Assembly: GCF_000264905.1 (NCBI RefSeq)
Contig: NW_006763140.1
Span: forward strand, 599,575 to 663,574
Direction: 5' to 3'
From: Stereum hirsutum FP-91666 SS1
Taxonomy: Eukaryota; Basidiomycota; Agaricomycetes; Russulales; Stereaceae
Length of the DNA: 64,000 nucleotides
This document shows, piece after piece, positions 46,134 through 57,358 of this stretch (the stretch's first letter is position 1; every line of letters begins with the position of its first letter). The notes beneath the pieces are model-generated. The model ran no database searches. It was given only the letters and a program-made list of their open reading frames with translations, and was not told the origin of the DNA. The position numbers and the translations under genes were made by a program.

Positions 46134-48975
46134 ATGGCATCCTCGAGTACTGTACGCGCACTGCGTGCCGTCAAGCACGATATAGAGCTCTTCAACCAAA
46201 CTTCAGCGAAGTTATTCAAGCAGCGCAGGTTCTTGAGACTACTCAATCCTATGCGCGTCGCGTATCTTTTGCTCGATATATTCTACATCGCGATACAGCT
46301 CGTCATCTTGTTCTTTTTCAAACCGGTGAGCTAACACTTTACTTCATGTGCAGCTCAGGATCGGACTCCAATGCTTACATTGTCGACCGGTTTCACTTCA
46401 GCCTGTTCCAAAAAGCGATGAACTAAAGAAGCCGTTTGGCAAAATTGCCGTCGTCGGTACGTTACACTCAAAAATTACCTCCTGACTACGAGGTCGTGCT
46501 ACTATACATACAACTAATCCTACTGCCCTTGGTCTCTTAGGTGCTGGCTTAACCGGAATCTCATCCGCTGCCCACTGTGTCTCGCACAACTTCGATGTTG
46601 TAATTTTTGAATGTATGTCTGCTATCTCACCCTCGGTTACACACTTGAAGCAGCAACTGACCTTTCATCTCGTTGTCACACTAGCATCCGACCGACCAGG
46701 AGGTATCTGGGCCCACGTTAACAAAACGTCGGGTCTGCAGCTCAACTCGATGCTATACCGTTTCCATCCTTCACTATTGTGGTCGCTCGCGTTCCCGCAG
46801 AGGGACGATATCGTCGGTGGTAGGTTTATATCTTCTATCGTTTGATCTTGTAAAACTGAGTACTGATATACTCTACTACACAGAAATTACAAGGATTTGG
46901 AAAGAATACAGGCTCGAGTCGCGGACTCGTTTCAACGTATGCCCTTTCTCGTCTTCCCCATCATTCCTCAGCTCACATGAACGACCTATATTTATCGATG
47001 TTCATCTTTTCTTTGTGCAGACTCCCGTAACTTCAGCCAAACGTGCGCCAGGAAGTTCTTCTCCCGGTTCTAAATGGATCATCAACGACAACGAAGACGA
47101 GATGTTCGACGCTATCATCGTCACTATTGGAACGTGTGGAAAACCGCAGATGGTCGGGTTCCCAGGTATGCCGAAGGATAAGGCGCCACCGAAGAAAGAG
47201 AAGAAGGGTGAGCCTTTCACTCGCTCAATTTTACCTTGATATGCGCGATCGATATGCTAACATACATATATGCCAGGCGGTGACGAGAAGAAGCAAGGAA
47301 AGAAACAAGAGAACGGTAAATCACAAGAGGACCACCACGAACCTAAAGAAAAAGACGACTCCCCCGAGATCGATAGTTCTCCTACCCAAGACTCAGGCTC
47401 ACTTCCAAGCCCCACAGATCCCCGTCAAGCCGGCGCCCCCAGCTATTCTGCCATGGCAAAGACGGAACCTACGGGTGAGAATCATGTGGTTGTTGCACAG
47501 GGTGATGGCGCCGACGAACTGCGTGAAGAGTCGCCGGACGGGAAGAGGCCTGGTGAGCCCGCTGACGAGGGTAATCAAGACGAGGACGAGGAGGTATACG
47601 AGGGACAGCTTATGCACTCGAGCGAATTGGACGATAAGGATGTGAAGGGGAAAACTGTTGTTGTCGTTGGCTCGGGGGCTAGTGGGGTAGAGGCTGTTGA
47701 GACGGCACTAGACAGAGGGGCAAAGGAAGCTATCATGATTGCCAGGGATGACAAGGTGCGTTTATCTCGTGCGCCGCGGTTCACAATAAAGTGGAGGCTG
47801 AGTGGTGCATTTGCCTTTGTAGTGGATCATTCCTAGGAATATTATCGTGGACACTGCGATTTCGGCGCAGCCATTTGGGAGGGAGATGCCACTCAGGTAG
47901 GTGATTGTACTTGCCAGTCCATTTCTCAGTATAACTAACGGATCCTGTCAATAATAGCTTCCTTTGGGAGGGCTTCCTCAAACATTGGCATTACCGCGGA
48001 GTCGAGGACCTCGTCCCCGTCGACAAAGGTATCTATGAAGGTACACCGGTACGTAGCCTTTCTACCATAATCAACCCCTCCGTTATGTTAGAACGCTCAT
48101 TTAATTCATGTCACAGGTTGTCAACGATGATTTCCTGCAACACGTCCGTTCCGGCTCCTGCACCTACATCCGCGGCGACACACTCCGTCTCACCAAATCC
48201 GGCGTCGAAGTCCGCGTCCGACCCCGCGGCTCTAAACCCGGTGACAAAGGTCCCTCTCACTCCCCACCACCCGAGAAATCGAACGCCAAATCCAACGAGT
48301 ATCCCATCAAGGAGATCAAAGGCGAGGCGGTCGTGCTAGCGACTGGATTCGAGAAGCCGAGCGTCGACTTTTTGCCGGAGGATCTGTTTCCGGGGGATTA
48401 TGGCAGGCCGAACTTGTACTTGCAGAATTTTGCGACGGAGGATTGGAGCATATTGATGACGAATTCGTCGTACTTGAATGCGATCGGGACAGTTGGCCAT
48501 ATGTGGGTGTTTCTTTCTGTATTCTATCCTAAACCGAGGCGATTCTGATGCTGATATGAATGATGGATTTTTTTTTTAGCCATATCGGGATTTATACGCG
48601 TATCTTGCTGATCTTCCTTATGGATGAGTATGCGCGCCCGCCACCGAAGGATATGAAGCTTTGGGTGGACGCAATCGGGTTCGTGAAGCGTGGTGCGAAG
48701 GGTGGTGCGCTTGGGTTTTTCACTTATATGGAGCTCAGTATGTCCCATTTATTCTTCATGATCCACGCCACAAAAATTCCACTATGCTCCCTCCTATTTA
48801 CCTTCCATGTTCTTGATCGAACCTTTAAAGAGGACTTTCGCTGACTTTGGTACGATGCGTTACAGCTATCTGGTTCTTGCTGTTCCACATCTTCCGACCG
48901 GATAGGATTCGCTGGGTGTTTTTCTCGATGCAAGGATGGGGGCTAAACGTGAACAAGATCAATGCGAAAGCTTGA
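46134..48975 (+). CDS. Flavin-containing monooxygenase-like protein
   Basis: Predicted FAD/NADPH-dependent monooxygenase. Start MASSSTVRALRAVKHDIELF in GGAAAGATGG; a hydrophobic segment (AYLLLDIFYIAIQLVILFFF) anchors it. The FAD site reads KIAVVGAGLTGISSAAHCVS, then VVIFEASDRPGGIWAHV and LQLNSMLYRFHPSLLWS. DAIIVTIGTCGKPQMVGFPG follows. The second dinucleotide site is TVVVVGSGASGVEAVETALD. Later exons give PLSFLWEGFLKHWHYRGVED, AVVLATGFEKPSVDFLPEDL, NLYLQNFATEDWSILMTNSS and a C-terminal hydrophobic stretch TIWFLLFHIFRPDRIR. The end is NVNKINAKA at 48975. A Lys- then Asp/Glu-rich disordered insert of over 100 residues (about 47,270-47,630) separates the two nucleotide sites. No FxGxxxHxxxW(P/D) Baeyer-Villiger signature was seen. 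It could tailor the terpenoid or act independently. Confidence 0.85.
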
Positions 48976-49949
48976 AGTACTTCTCGAGGCAGATTTCTTG
49001 AAGAAAACACTATCCTTACACCGTAGCCGTTTGTATGGGCGCATTAGACTGAAAGATTTATTGACACAGTATCTATCACTATTCTGTACTGCCGCATCAG
49101 CAATTTTATTCCTTTCTTTTTCATGAAGACGCCCGATTGACTCTTCTCCACAGTACCTACGAGGATACTTACCTGGAGTTGCGTGGGTTTTAAAAGACTA
49201 ATACAGGGGAAATGCATCGCCTATGGCTTGTTCGCCATCCATGCCGCCGTACAAGAAGGTTCTTGAGAAGTTGGGAGTTCAAATAGGGGCCAAAGTCTCC
49301 GTGCCACAGTGGCGGAGGGTAAGAAGCGTGGGACTTGCTGACTCAGGATTTCACAAGCGTTCCCCGTCCGCGCGTCAGGCTCAGCTCTCCCGAGATCGTC
49401 AACGACGTTGTCGACGACGGTGAGCATGTCTTCGCCACTGCTTCCCACAATACATCATATGATGCAAGTTGTTTGGCGTGCATCTGGTGATGCGTACCGA
49501 TCTCGTTATGTGCCCTCCATGTCGATTAGGGGCTGAGTAGGCCAGAGAATCTCGAGGTATGTCTGTCTAGGTCTGTCTCTGCTCCGTTCAGTCCTCTAAG
49601 TTTGGTTGCAATACATGCTAATTACAACCTCGTTGACTTTTATAGCTACCTGTTATGCTGTATATGAGGTTTGTGTGAATCGTAAGTCTTCTTGAGTTGT
49701 GTTCAACGTCTGCTCTGCTCACGCGCAGGCTTCATCTCCTAGCTCAGATGAACAAAACCTTACAACAGCCAAGAGTTTGAGAGAACAGTCTTTGTTGCGA
49801 TCACAACTGCGCTCTGCGAACAAATCGTCCGGCTGGTTATTCAATGTGCATGCTAACCATCTATCGCCCTACAAAAAATTCATAACCTCGATCACATACA
49901 GCCTGTTCGCCCAAAGAGAGTTCTTGCTCGGTACGATCGCTCCATTCAG

Positions 49950-50029
49950 TTTTATCTCTCCTCGACAACTGCACGGTTCGCCCGTAGTGCTCCCGAACCT
50001 TGAGCCTGAGTTGTCGAGAAAAGATAAAA
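49950..50029 (-). repeat. 80-nt hairpin with 21-nt arms
   Basis: The arm at 49950-49970 and the arm at 50009-50029 are reverse complements at 19 of 21 positions. A second, inner stem (GGTTCG with CGAACC) extends the fold. In a minus-strand transcript the two exceptions become G-U wobbles, so all 21 positions would pair. It may be a precursor of small RNAs or the ends of a miniature element. Confidence 0.5.
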
Positions 50030-50435
50030 ATGTAATCTACCGTTAGCCTCGTAGTAGTTCACTCCATACCCTCTGCCCTTTTACGAATTCTCGACTCTAG
50101 TCATATCGTCACATCCGTACGCCGCGCATCTCCGACCCCTTGGCCGCACCCTTTATTCTCGTCCATATGAGCCCACAAACGTCCACAACGAAGTGACTCG
50201 AAGTGCCCCATGTCCACACACGCACTTCACACGCTCCACAAACACGTCACGAGCGCCTATCATTAAACGCCGCGACTCCTGTTTTACCTCCTCTTTGAGT
50301 CTTTTGGCACGCGCACGCCTTCCCTTTGGGGCAGGTCTCGCCTTTTTGTTGCGGAAAGGGGCGGACAAACGAATCATCTAATTAGTGTGGCGGCTCGCTT
50401 TGTTCTTGCTTGGTCGGTTTATTGCGAAACGGGGA

Positions 50436-50441
50436 TATAAA
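50436..50441 (+). promoter_or_regulatory. TATA-like box upstream of Argonaute
   Basis: TATAAA lies 189 bases before the Argonaute ATG, in a spacing that leaves room for a 5' UTR of ordinary length. Seen directly; its function is inferred. Confidence 0.35.
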
Positions 50442-50624
50442 CAGGACGTGATCCATTGTCCCCGCTCTTCGCACGCATTGCTCCTTGAACTCGAACCACC
50501 ACCATCCCAATCATAACTGCTCCGCGCTCGAACATCTACGTCCAGATCCAAGAGAACGATATCGAGGCCCCGCCGCACGCACTGATATATCATTGCACGC
50601 GAATTCGCTAATTGATTGCGCAAT

Positions 50625-53600
50625 ATGAGCAATCCCGGTCGTGGCAGAGGAGGACCAGGAGGGGGTAGAGGAGGCCCACGCGGTGGAGGAGGTGGTGGTG
50701 GTGGCGATCGTGGAAGGGGTGGTGGGGGATATCGTGGCGGAGGAGATCGCGGTGGCGGTTCTCGCGGAGGAGCCTCAAGTTTTAGGGGAGGACCCACCGA
50801 CAGAGGCAGCGACAGCGGACGTGGTAGCCGAGGTGGTCCCTACGGACCGGGTGGAGGTGGAGGACGCGGCGGTGGTGGTGGCGGAGGTCGTGGTGGTGGT
50901 GGTGGACGTGGCGGTGGCAACACCGGCCTATCGGCCTACGCAGATGCACAACTGATTTTCGATCCTCATCCTAATACTCCTGCTCGTATTGATGCCCGGC
51001 TCAGCGATGCCAATGCGAACGAACTCATCCGTCGACTTCGACAAACACGCACCGGGCCCGAACACCCTGTTCGTCCAGGCTTTGGAACACTGGGCAGAGC
51101 GATCATGGTCCGCGCTAATTTCTTCCCAATCACCCTCACGCATAAGGCGTTCTTCGAGTACAACGTGAAGATCACGCCCGAGCCTCGGTCACAGGCCAGG
51201 AGGGTGAAGAAGAGGATACTGGAGCTATTCGAGAATAGTTCGATCGGAGCGCCGTATAAGGACGGGATCGTGCATGATGGGAGTCAGAGGTTGCTCGCGG
51301 CGAAGAGGTTACCGCAGCCATTGACGGCGAAGATTAGGTATTTTGAGGATGGGGATCAGGGGCCGCATCCGAGGGCGGATGAGTACGAGATAGATGTGGA
51401 GTTTGGGAAGGAGTTATCGACGGAGCCTATGCATCAGTGGGTGTCCATCCTTGTCTTTGTTGTTTTCGTCACTGATGTCGCGCCATTTTTTTTTGTTTGT
51501 TTTGCATCGTCTTAGACATCTCGAAGGTATCAAACAACCTGCCGAGCTGATCGATCCGCTCATCTCAGCCATGAACCTCATCATCCAACGCCAAGCCTCC
51601 CAAACTGGATTCCGCTTCGGGCGCAACCGTCATTTCTGGAGCGACACCGAAACGCGGGAGCTTGCTCCCAAACTCTGGGCCCTCATGGGCTTCTTCACCT
51701 CCGTTCGGCCCGTGCACAAACAACTCATGCTCAACCTCAACGTCTGCATGACCGCATTCTACGAGCCCGGAAACCTGTGGAACGCCTGGCAGGCTTTCCG
51801 AAATGGTTCATTTGGTGGGAGTGCGAACGAGTTTTTGGTCAGGGCGAAGATCTCGACGAAGCATTATGGGTATAAGAAGGTGCATACGGTGAGGAAGATG
51901 GTGGGGAATAAGACAGCCAGGAGGCAGGAGTTCGATTGTGCCGAGTTTGGCGGAAAGATTACGGTGGAGAATTATTACAAGCGTAGTAAGTGCTCCTTTC
52001 TCGATATATTTTCTGTGGTAAAATATATGTGACTAATCATCGGCCATTCAATACAGAATACAACATCACGCTGCAACATCCTGATGACCTCCCCTGCGTC
52101 GACGTCGGTCCTCCAGGCAAGCAAACCTTCATGCCCGCCGAACTCTGCACAATCGAGCGCGGCGAACCTCATCTCGGAAAACTCAGTCCCGACGAAACGA
52201 CCAACATGCTCCGCTACGCATCTCGCCGACCCGCTGTCAACGCGAACCTGATCGTCAACCGTGGCCTGTCGAAGATGGGGCTCAAGCCCAGCACTCCCGT
52301 CCTCGACGCTTTTGGCGTACAAGTGTCTGACGAAATGGCGGTCGTCCCAGCACGCGAGCTGCCTCCGCCGGAAATCTCGTATAAACCGAGGCAAGGGGCC
52401 AGGGCCGGAAGAGGGTTACAACCGAGAAATGGAAGTTGGAACATCTTAGACGTGCAATTCCAAGTGGGTGCGCGGATGGATAACTGGAAGGTTCTAGTCG
52501 TGAGGGAACAAGGGCGATCGGGATTCGATGGTCCAAGCGATCCAAGGATGGTTGGCCTCCTCCAGGCTTTCCGTAACAAATGTGCGAGCAGCGGCATGCA
52601 GGTGGCGGCCAGTCAACCCCAGATTTTGCCCACGCCTGTACTGCCGTCTAGGCAAGACGATCCGGAGAGGGTGAGGGCGTTGAATATGGTTGAGACGACC
52701 ATAAACCAATTCGGCGATCCGAAGAGAATTAGCATCATCCTCGTTCTGCTCGCCGACAAAGACGACTTCATATACCCCGGGATCAAACGCTTCACGGCCG
52801 TCCAGCTCGGCGTCCATACCCAGTGCATGCTGCTCAAGAACGCCCTCAAGGACGAGAAGAAGCAGGATCAGTATCTGTCGAATGTGGCATTGAAGGTGAA
52901 TACGAAGTTGGGAGGGATCAATCATCGGCTTGGGGGAGATGCGATGAAGTGGTTGACGAAGGCGGAGACGATGATGGTGGGCATCGATGTGACACATCCG
53001 GGGCCTTCGAGTGTGCAGGGGACGCCGTCGATCGCTGCGGTAGTGGCGAGCGTGGATAAAGATTTTGTGCAGTTCCCGGCGAGTTTGAGGTTGCAGAAGT
53101 CTAAGCAGGAGGTAAGTCTGCGATCTCACCGGGTTCACTTGTAAATTTCGGTATTTCGACGAACTAACGTTCCTGACGTTTGGTGTAGGGCATTGCTGAC
53201 CTGGCAGATATGATGATCGAGCGCCTCCAAGCTTACCGCAGACGCAGTAAAGTCTTTCCTCAACGCATCTTTATCTTCCGTGATGGTGTCTCTGAAGTTC
53301 GTACAATGTCATTATCTGCTTTTGGTATATCAATTGACAACCATACATCAGGGCCAATACGACACCGAAGTTCTCAAAAACGAGCTGCCTCAAATTCTCG
53401 AAGCCTTCAAAAGAGTAGATCCAAGTAATCCTCGATATTCGCCCAAACTCTCCATCATCATCTGTGGCAAACGTCACCACGCCCGTTTCCTGCCCACCGC
53501 CCCCAATTCCGACCGCAACGGGAACACCCTCCCCGGCACTGTCCAAGACAGGGGCATCACCTCCATCTTCGACTTCGACTTCTATCTGCAAGCGCACGCG

Positions 53601-54026
53601 GGATTGCAGGGCACCGTTCGACCCACACATTACGTCGTGTTGTACGACGAGAACAATTTGGGCTCGGATGAGGTGCAACAAGGCATTCACACGGCTAGCT
53701 ATGCGTATGCGAGGGCTACGAAGGCTGTCAGTCTCATGCCTGCTGCGTACTATGCCGATGTTGTCTGCGAGATGGCGAGGTATTGGATCCATGGGTTCTT
53801 GAACCAGGGTGACGGAGTATCGTCGAGTGGAGCGAGTCAGGCTGGTGGTGGCGCGAGGGGTGGAAGGGGTGGTAGTGGTGGAGGGAGTCGAGGTGGTAGA
53901 GGCGGAGGTAGAGGTGGGGGACCGAGTGCGAGAGAGGCGGCAGAGGCGAGGGTGTACGAGGCTGCGGAAAGGATGTGGGGGAATGGGTTGCATGAGAATT
54001 TGAAGGACTCCATGTTTTACTTGTGA
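50625..54026 (+). CDS. AGO: Argonaute protein (QDE-2-like)
   Basis: RNA-silencing slicer that binds small guide RNAs. The ATG at 50625 opens MSNPGRGRGGPGGGR. About 100 residues of Arg/Gly-rich repeats come first, then the N domain (ANFFPITLTHKAFFEYNVKI), linker, PAZ region (VCMTAFYEPGNLWNAWQAF, YKKVHTVRKMVGNKTARRQE) and a MID domain (NWKVLVVREQGRSGFDGPSD). The PIWI domain has GIDVTHPGPSSVQGTPSIAA, RLQKSKQE joined to GIADLADMM (glutamate finger), IFIFRDGVSEGQYDTEVLKN and TVRPTHYVVLYDENNLGSDE: all four catalytic positions (Asp, Glu, Asp, His) are present. Near the C-terminus, between MARYWIHGFLNQGDG and RMWGNGLHENLKDSMFYL, there is a second Gly/Arg-rich block. The end is at 54026. About five short introns. 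Size fits, with both RG blocks as additions. Confidence 0.94.
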
Positions 54027-55008
54027 GCGTGTTTGGATCAGGTTCTTGGGCATTCGCGCCTGCATTTGGTTCTTCCCCATTTCGCCTTCGATCGCTGTGT
54101 TTGTGTGAGCGTCCCTGATCCCTTTTGTATTGTATTGTTCTGACTATATATAAGAAGACGATTGTTTTCAGTGTTATATGCAATATAGCTACGTCTTTAG
54201 AGACTCTAAGGAACGTGCCTAATGGCCTGCGGCTCCGCCTCGACAAAGTTAACGCATAGCGACACATCGATCGTAATCGGGTGGCACCTAAGTAAGTTCA
54301 GAGCCTTCCCACGGTCAGAACTGGACACTGTTTTGTGAACAGTAAGCCCATCATTTCATTCCATTCCTCTCTATTCTCTGTCTGACGCAAATCTCTTCCA
54401 ACGAAGCCGCTGATAGAACAATATGCTATAAGTGTCACGACTCCCGAGCTCGTTTCAAGTCCGGCGTGGTGTCATGCGGAGGAGGAAGCATTTTATCGGA
54501 GCGCTTGCAAGGCCAGTGTTTCCCCATGATATCCAAAAACCATCCGCATCGTGTTACAAGGAAGTCTTCACGGATACGCATGACGCATGACGATTCGTGC
54601 AGATAACTCGGTTGCAGCTCTTCTGAACTACTAGCACACTACAAGGAAGTACTACGAAGCCCACACTCAGTGTCCGAGCCTTCGAATGTGCCATGCCACC
54701 AAACCGCGGAAGCGCTGGATCGGTGTCTTGGCTCCGTATTCTTCGTATCCTCTCGTCATAGCGGGTAACATTGCAAAAGCTACTGAATGGATTCCATCCG
54801 ATAGCTGGGAATACATACTTCGAGGAGGGTAACGTGAAAAGGTACTCAGCCTATAACGAGATGGTCTCTGACTCTCATGATGATTATCTATAAGAGTAGA
54901 GAGGTCAAAGTTCTGTGGTTTTATTCCCTCTTGTCATTCTCCCCGCTGAATCACCTCCCCGCAATTTCCCACTCTCCCCTTCGCATCGAAAGTCTTATCA
55001 CTGTGGGT
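54027..55008. other. Intergenic, Argonaute / P450-3
   Basis: About 1 kb with the Argonaute 3' UTR and the P450-3 promoter; TCTATAAGAG near 54,886 is a possible TATA element about 120 bases before the P450 ATG. No gene recognised. Confidence 0.35.
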
Positions 55009-57358
55009 ATGTTCGATTCAGTGCACAACCTCATTAGCGCTGTACTGGCTGTCGTGGTCATACTCTCTAGTATAAGCGCCTACCGACACCGTAGACGCAA
55101 TCCCCATGCTCTGCCTTATCCACCAGGACCTAGTCCTCATTTCCTCGTCGGAAATTTCTTTGATATTCCCAAGAAGAGGCCATACATCGAATACGCGAAA
55201 TGGTCCAAGCGATATAACAGTACGCCTCTCCCGTCCTAACGCTCTAATACGCTGATCTCGAATTGTTTGGTAGGCGACATCGTGTCGTTTCACGTTCCAG
55301 GGTTTCACACCGTCATCGTCAACTCTGCGAAAGTCGCGAAAGACCTCTTCGAGAAACGGTCTGCTATCTACTCCGATCGGCCGAGTATGGAGATGACGAA
55401 TCTGTGGGTCTTTTGCCGCTACATACAAATCATTCCCTCAGTACTACATAGCCTGATGGTGTCGGGTATTTCATTGTTATTAGGATGGGGTTCGAATTTT
55501 CCACAGGCTTAATGCCGTATTCGGATTCCTGGAGAGCCCACCGCCGTATGATCCACCAGATGTTTCGACCGGATGCATTACCGTCATACGAACCCTTGCA
55601 GAGGGATACGGTGAAGAGTTTGCTGCAACGTATCCTACAAAACCCGAACGACGTCGTCAATGAAGTGAAACAGTGAGTTCCTCATCCACACAGTTCATTG
55701 ACATGGCACGAGAGTGCAGACTTGTAGTCTCTGCTCACGATTTATGATTCATCGCAGTTACGCCGGCTATTTTCCGATAAAGCTTGCTTATGGCCGTGAT
55801 AGCGTTGACCCCATGGGTGACCGATATATTCGAGTCGCAGAGGAGGCGATGGAGATGGTAGGAGACATGTTGTTTCCCGGGGCGATACTGCTAAATGCAT
55901 TTCCCACCCGTAAGTTTCTCCTCCAGCTCTCCCTGAATAATTAGATGATTGATGGAGGGTCTTCGTATACTATTCACTAGTGAAACATCTACCGAAGTGG
56001 CTCCCCGGAATTTACGGCTTCAAGACGTTCGCGGAGAAGTGCCACCTGTTGACGGACGAGATAAAGAACAGTCTTTTCGATGCTGTGAAGCTTGACATTG
56101 CGAGTTCTACACGATCTCTCTGATTTCCTCCTTGTCTCATGCTCATGACGAGGACTATTCCAGGCGAACGGCCAAGCACCATCGTCATTGACGACGGATT
56201 ACCTCCATAAATTGGATATCGAGGAACGGAAGGCTCAATGGGATGAGAAGACCGTCAAAGAAGTCATGGCTAACATTCATCTCGGTTTGTTCGCTTGCAT
56301 ACCGCACAACTCTGCTTGTCATGATATCGGACTGAGAACTACATTTAATTTCCAGGCGCCGCAGACACCGTACGTCCTGAAATCCCCTACATAGTACATA
56401 CCACTCGCTGCACTCATGATCTCTCCCCCTCTCTCCTCCTTCCCTTTCGAAGTCCATGGCCGCCATGCAAGGAGCCATCCTCGCTCTCCTCCTCAACCCC
56501 GCCGCCCAAACCCGCGCCCAAGCCGAACTCGACAAAGTCATCGGCAGAGACCGTCTGCCCGATTTCTCAGACCGACCACACCTGCCGTTCGTGAATGCGA
56601 TCTGCAGGGAGGTCTTGAGGTTGAATCCGGTTTTACCGCTCGCGCTTGCGCATGCTGCGCTGAGAGACGATGTGTATGGGGGGTGGTTTATACCGAAAGG
56701 TTCGTTCTCCCAAGTTAGCGTTTGGGAAACGATCCTGAGTTGGTTGGTGCTGGATGACACAGGGAGTCTTGTCATGGGGAATTCATGGTAAGAGTTTTTT
56801 TGGTGATTGCCATACGAGCGAGGTTTCATGACAGACTGTGTACAGGGCTATATTACACGACCCAGAAGTCTATCCCGAGCCTGAAAGGTTTCGTCCCGAA
56901 CGTTTCATCACGCCAGAAGGAACACTCTCCGACGACGATATCATATCTGTCTTTGGGTTCGGACGACGGTAAGCTTCTTCTCCATTCTCCCATCCCCTCC
57001 ACCTTCCCCTCCACCTCCTCCACCTTACAAATAACGCGCCGATACTCACCCATCGCATCAAGAATCTGCCCAGGGCGTCACTTCGCCGCCGACGCGCTCT
57101 TCCTCGTCGTAGCTTCCATCCTCTCAACATTCGACCTCATCAAAGCGAAAGACGAAGACGGGAACGAAATAGAGGTCGGTGGGGAGTATGTCGATGCGGG
57201 GATCTGGTACGTTCAGTGCATATTAATATGTCTCGAGACGCTCGGTTTAGCGCGTGCTTGATGTGCATTAATATTATTGTAGCCATCCGGTGCCGTTCGT
57301 CTGCGTTGCACGGCCTAGGGACGAGAGGGCGGAGACGCTGTTGAGAGCTACGGGATGA
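55009..57358 (+). CDS. Cytochrome P450 (P450-3)
   Basis: ER haem monooxygenase. Start MFDSVHNLISAVLAVVVILS (anchor) then HALPYPPGPSPHFLVGNFFD. Exons: DIVSFHVPGFHTVIVNSAKV, IYSDRPSMEMTNLMGFEFST, GLMPYSDSWRAHRRMIHQMF (C-helix), AYGRDSVDPMGDRYIRVAEE, KHLPKWLPGIYGFKTFAEKC, ANIHLGAADTSMAAMQGAIL (I-helix AADT), CREVLRLNPVLPLALAHAAL (ExxR), GGWFIPKGAILHDPEVYPEP, ERFRPERFITPEG and VFGFGRRICPGRHFAADALF (haem Cys). The end is ERAETLLRATG at 57358. About ten introns, frame intact. The C-helix and haem wording is closest to P450-1 in this window, so the two may come from one expansion. It is separated from the cluster core by Argonaute, so membership in the pathway is uncertain. Confidence 0.88.

Larger units (their letters stand above)
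48976..50624. other. Intergenic, monooxygenase / Argonaute
   Basis: About 1.65 kb without a convincing gene. It contains the hairpin at 49950-50029 and a TATA-like box at 50436. Open frames such as 49,699-50,046 have no coding signature. Confidence 0.4.

Noticed and set aside
50378..50797. Minus-strand Pro-rich frame
   Set aside because: It is the complement of the Gly/Arg repeat of Argonaute, which automatically yields Pro-rich antisense frames.
52494..53138. Minus-strand frame of 214 codons over Argonaute
   Set aside because: Antisense to the MID/PIWI exon; His/Arg/Leu-rich and without motif.
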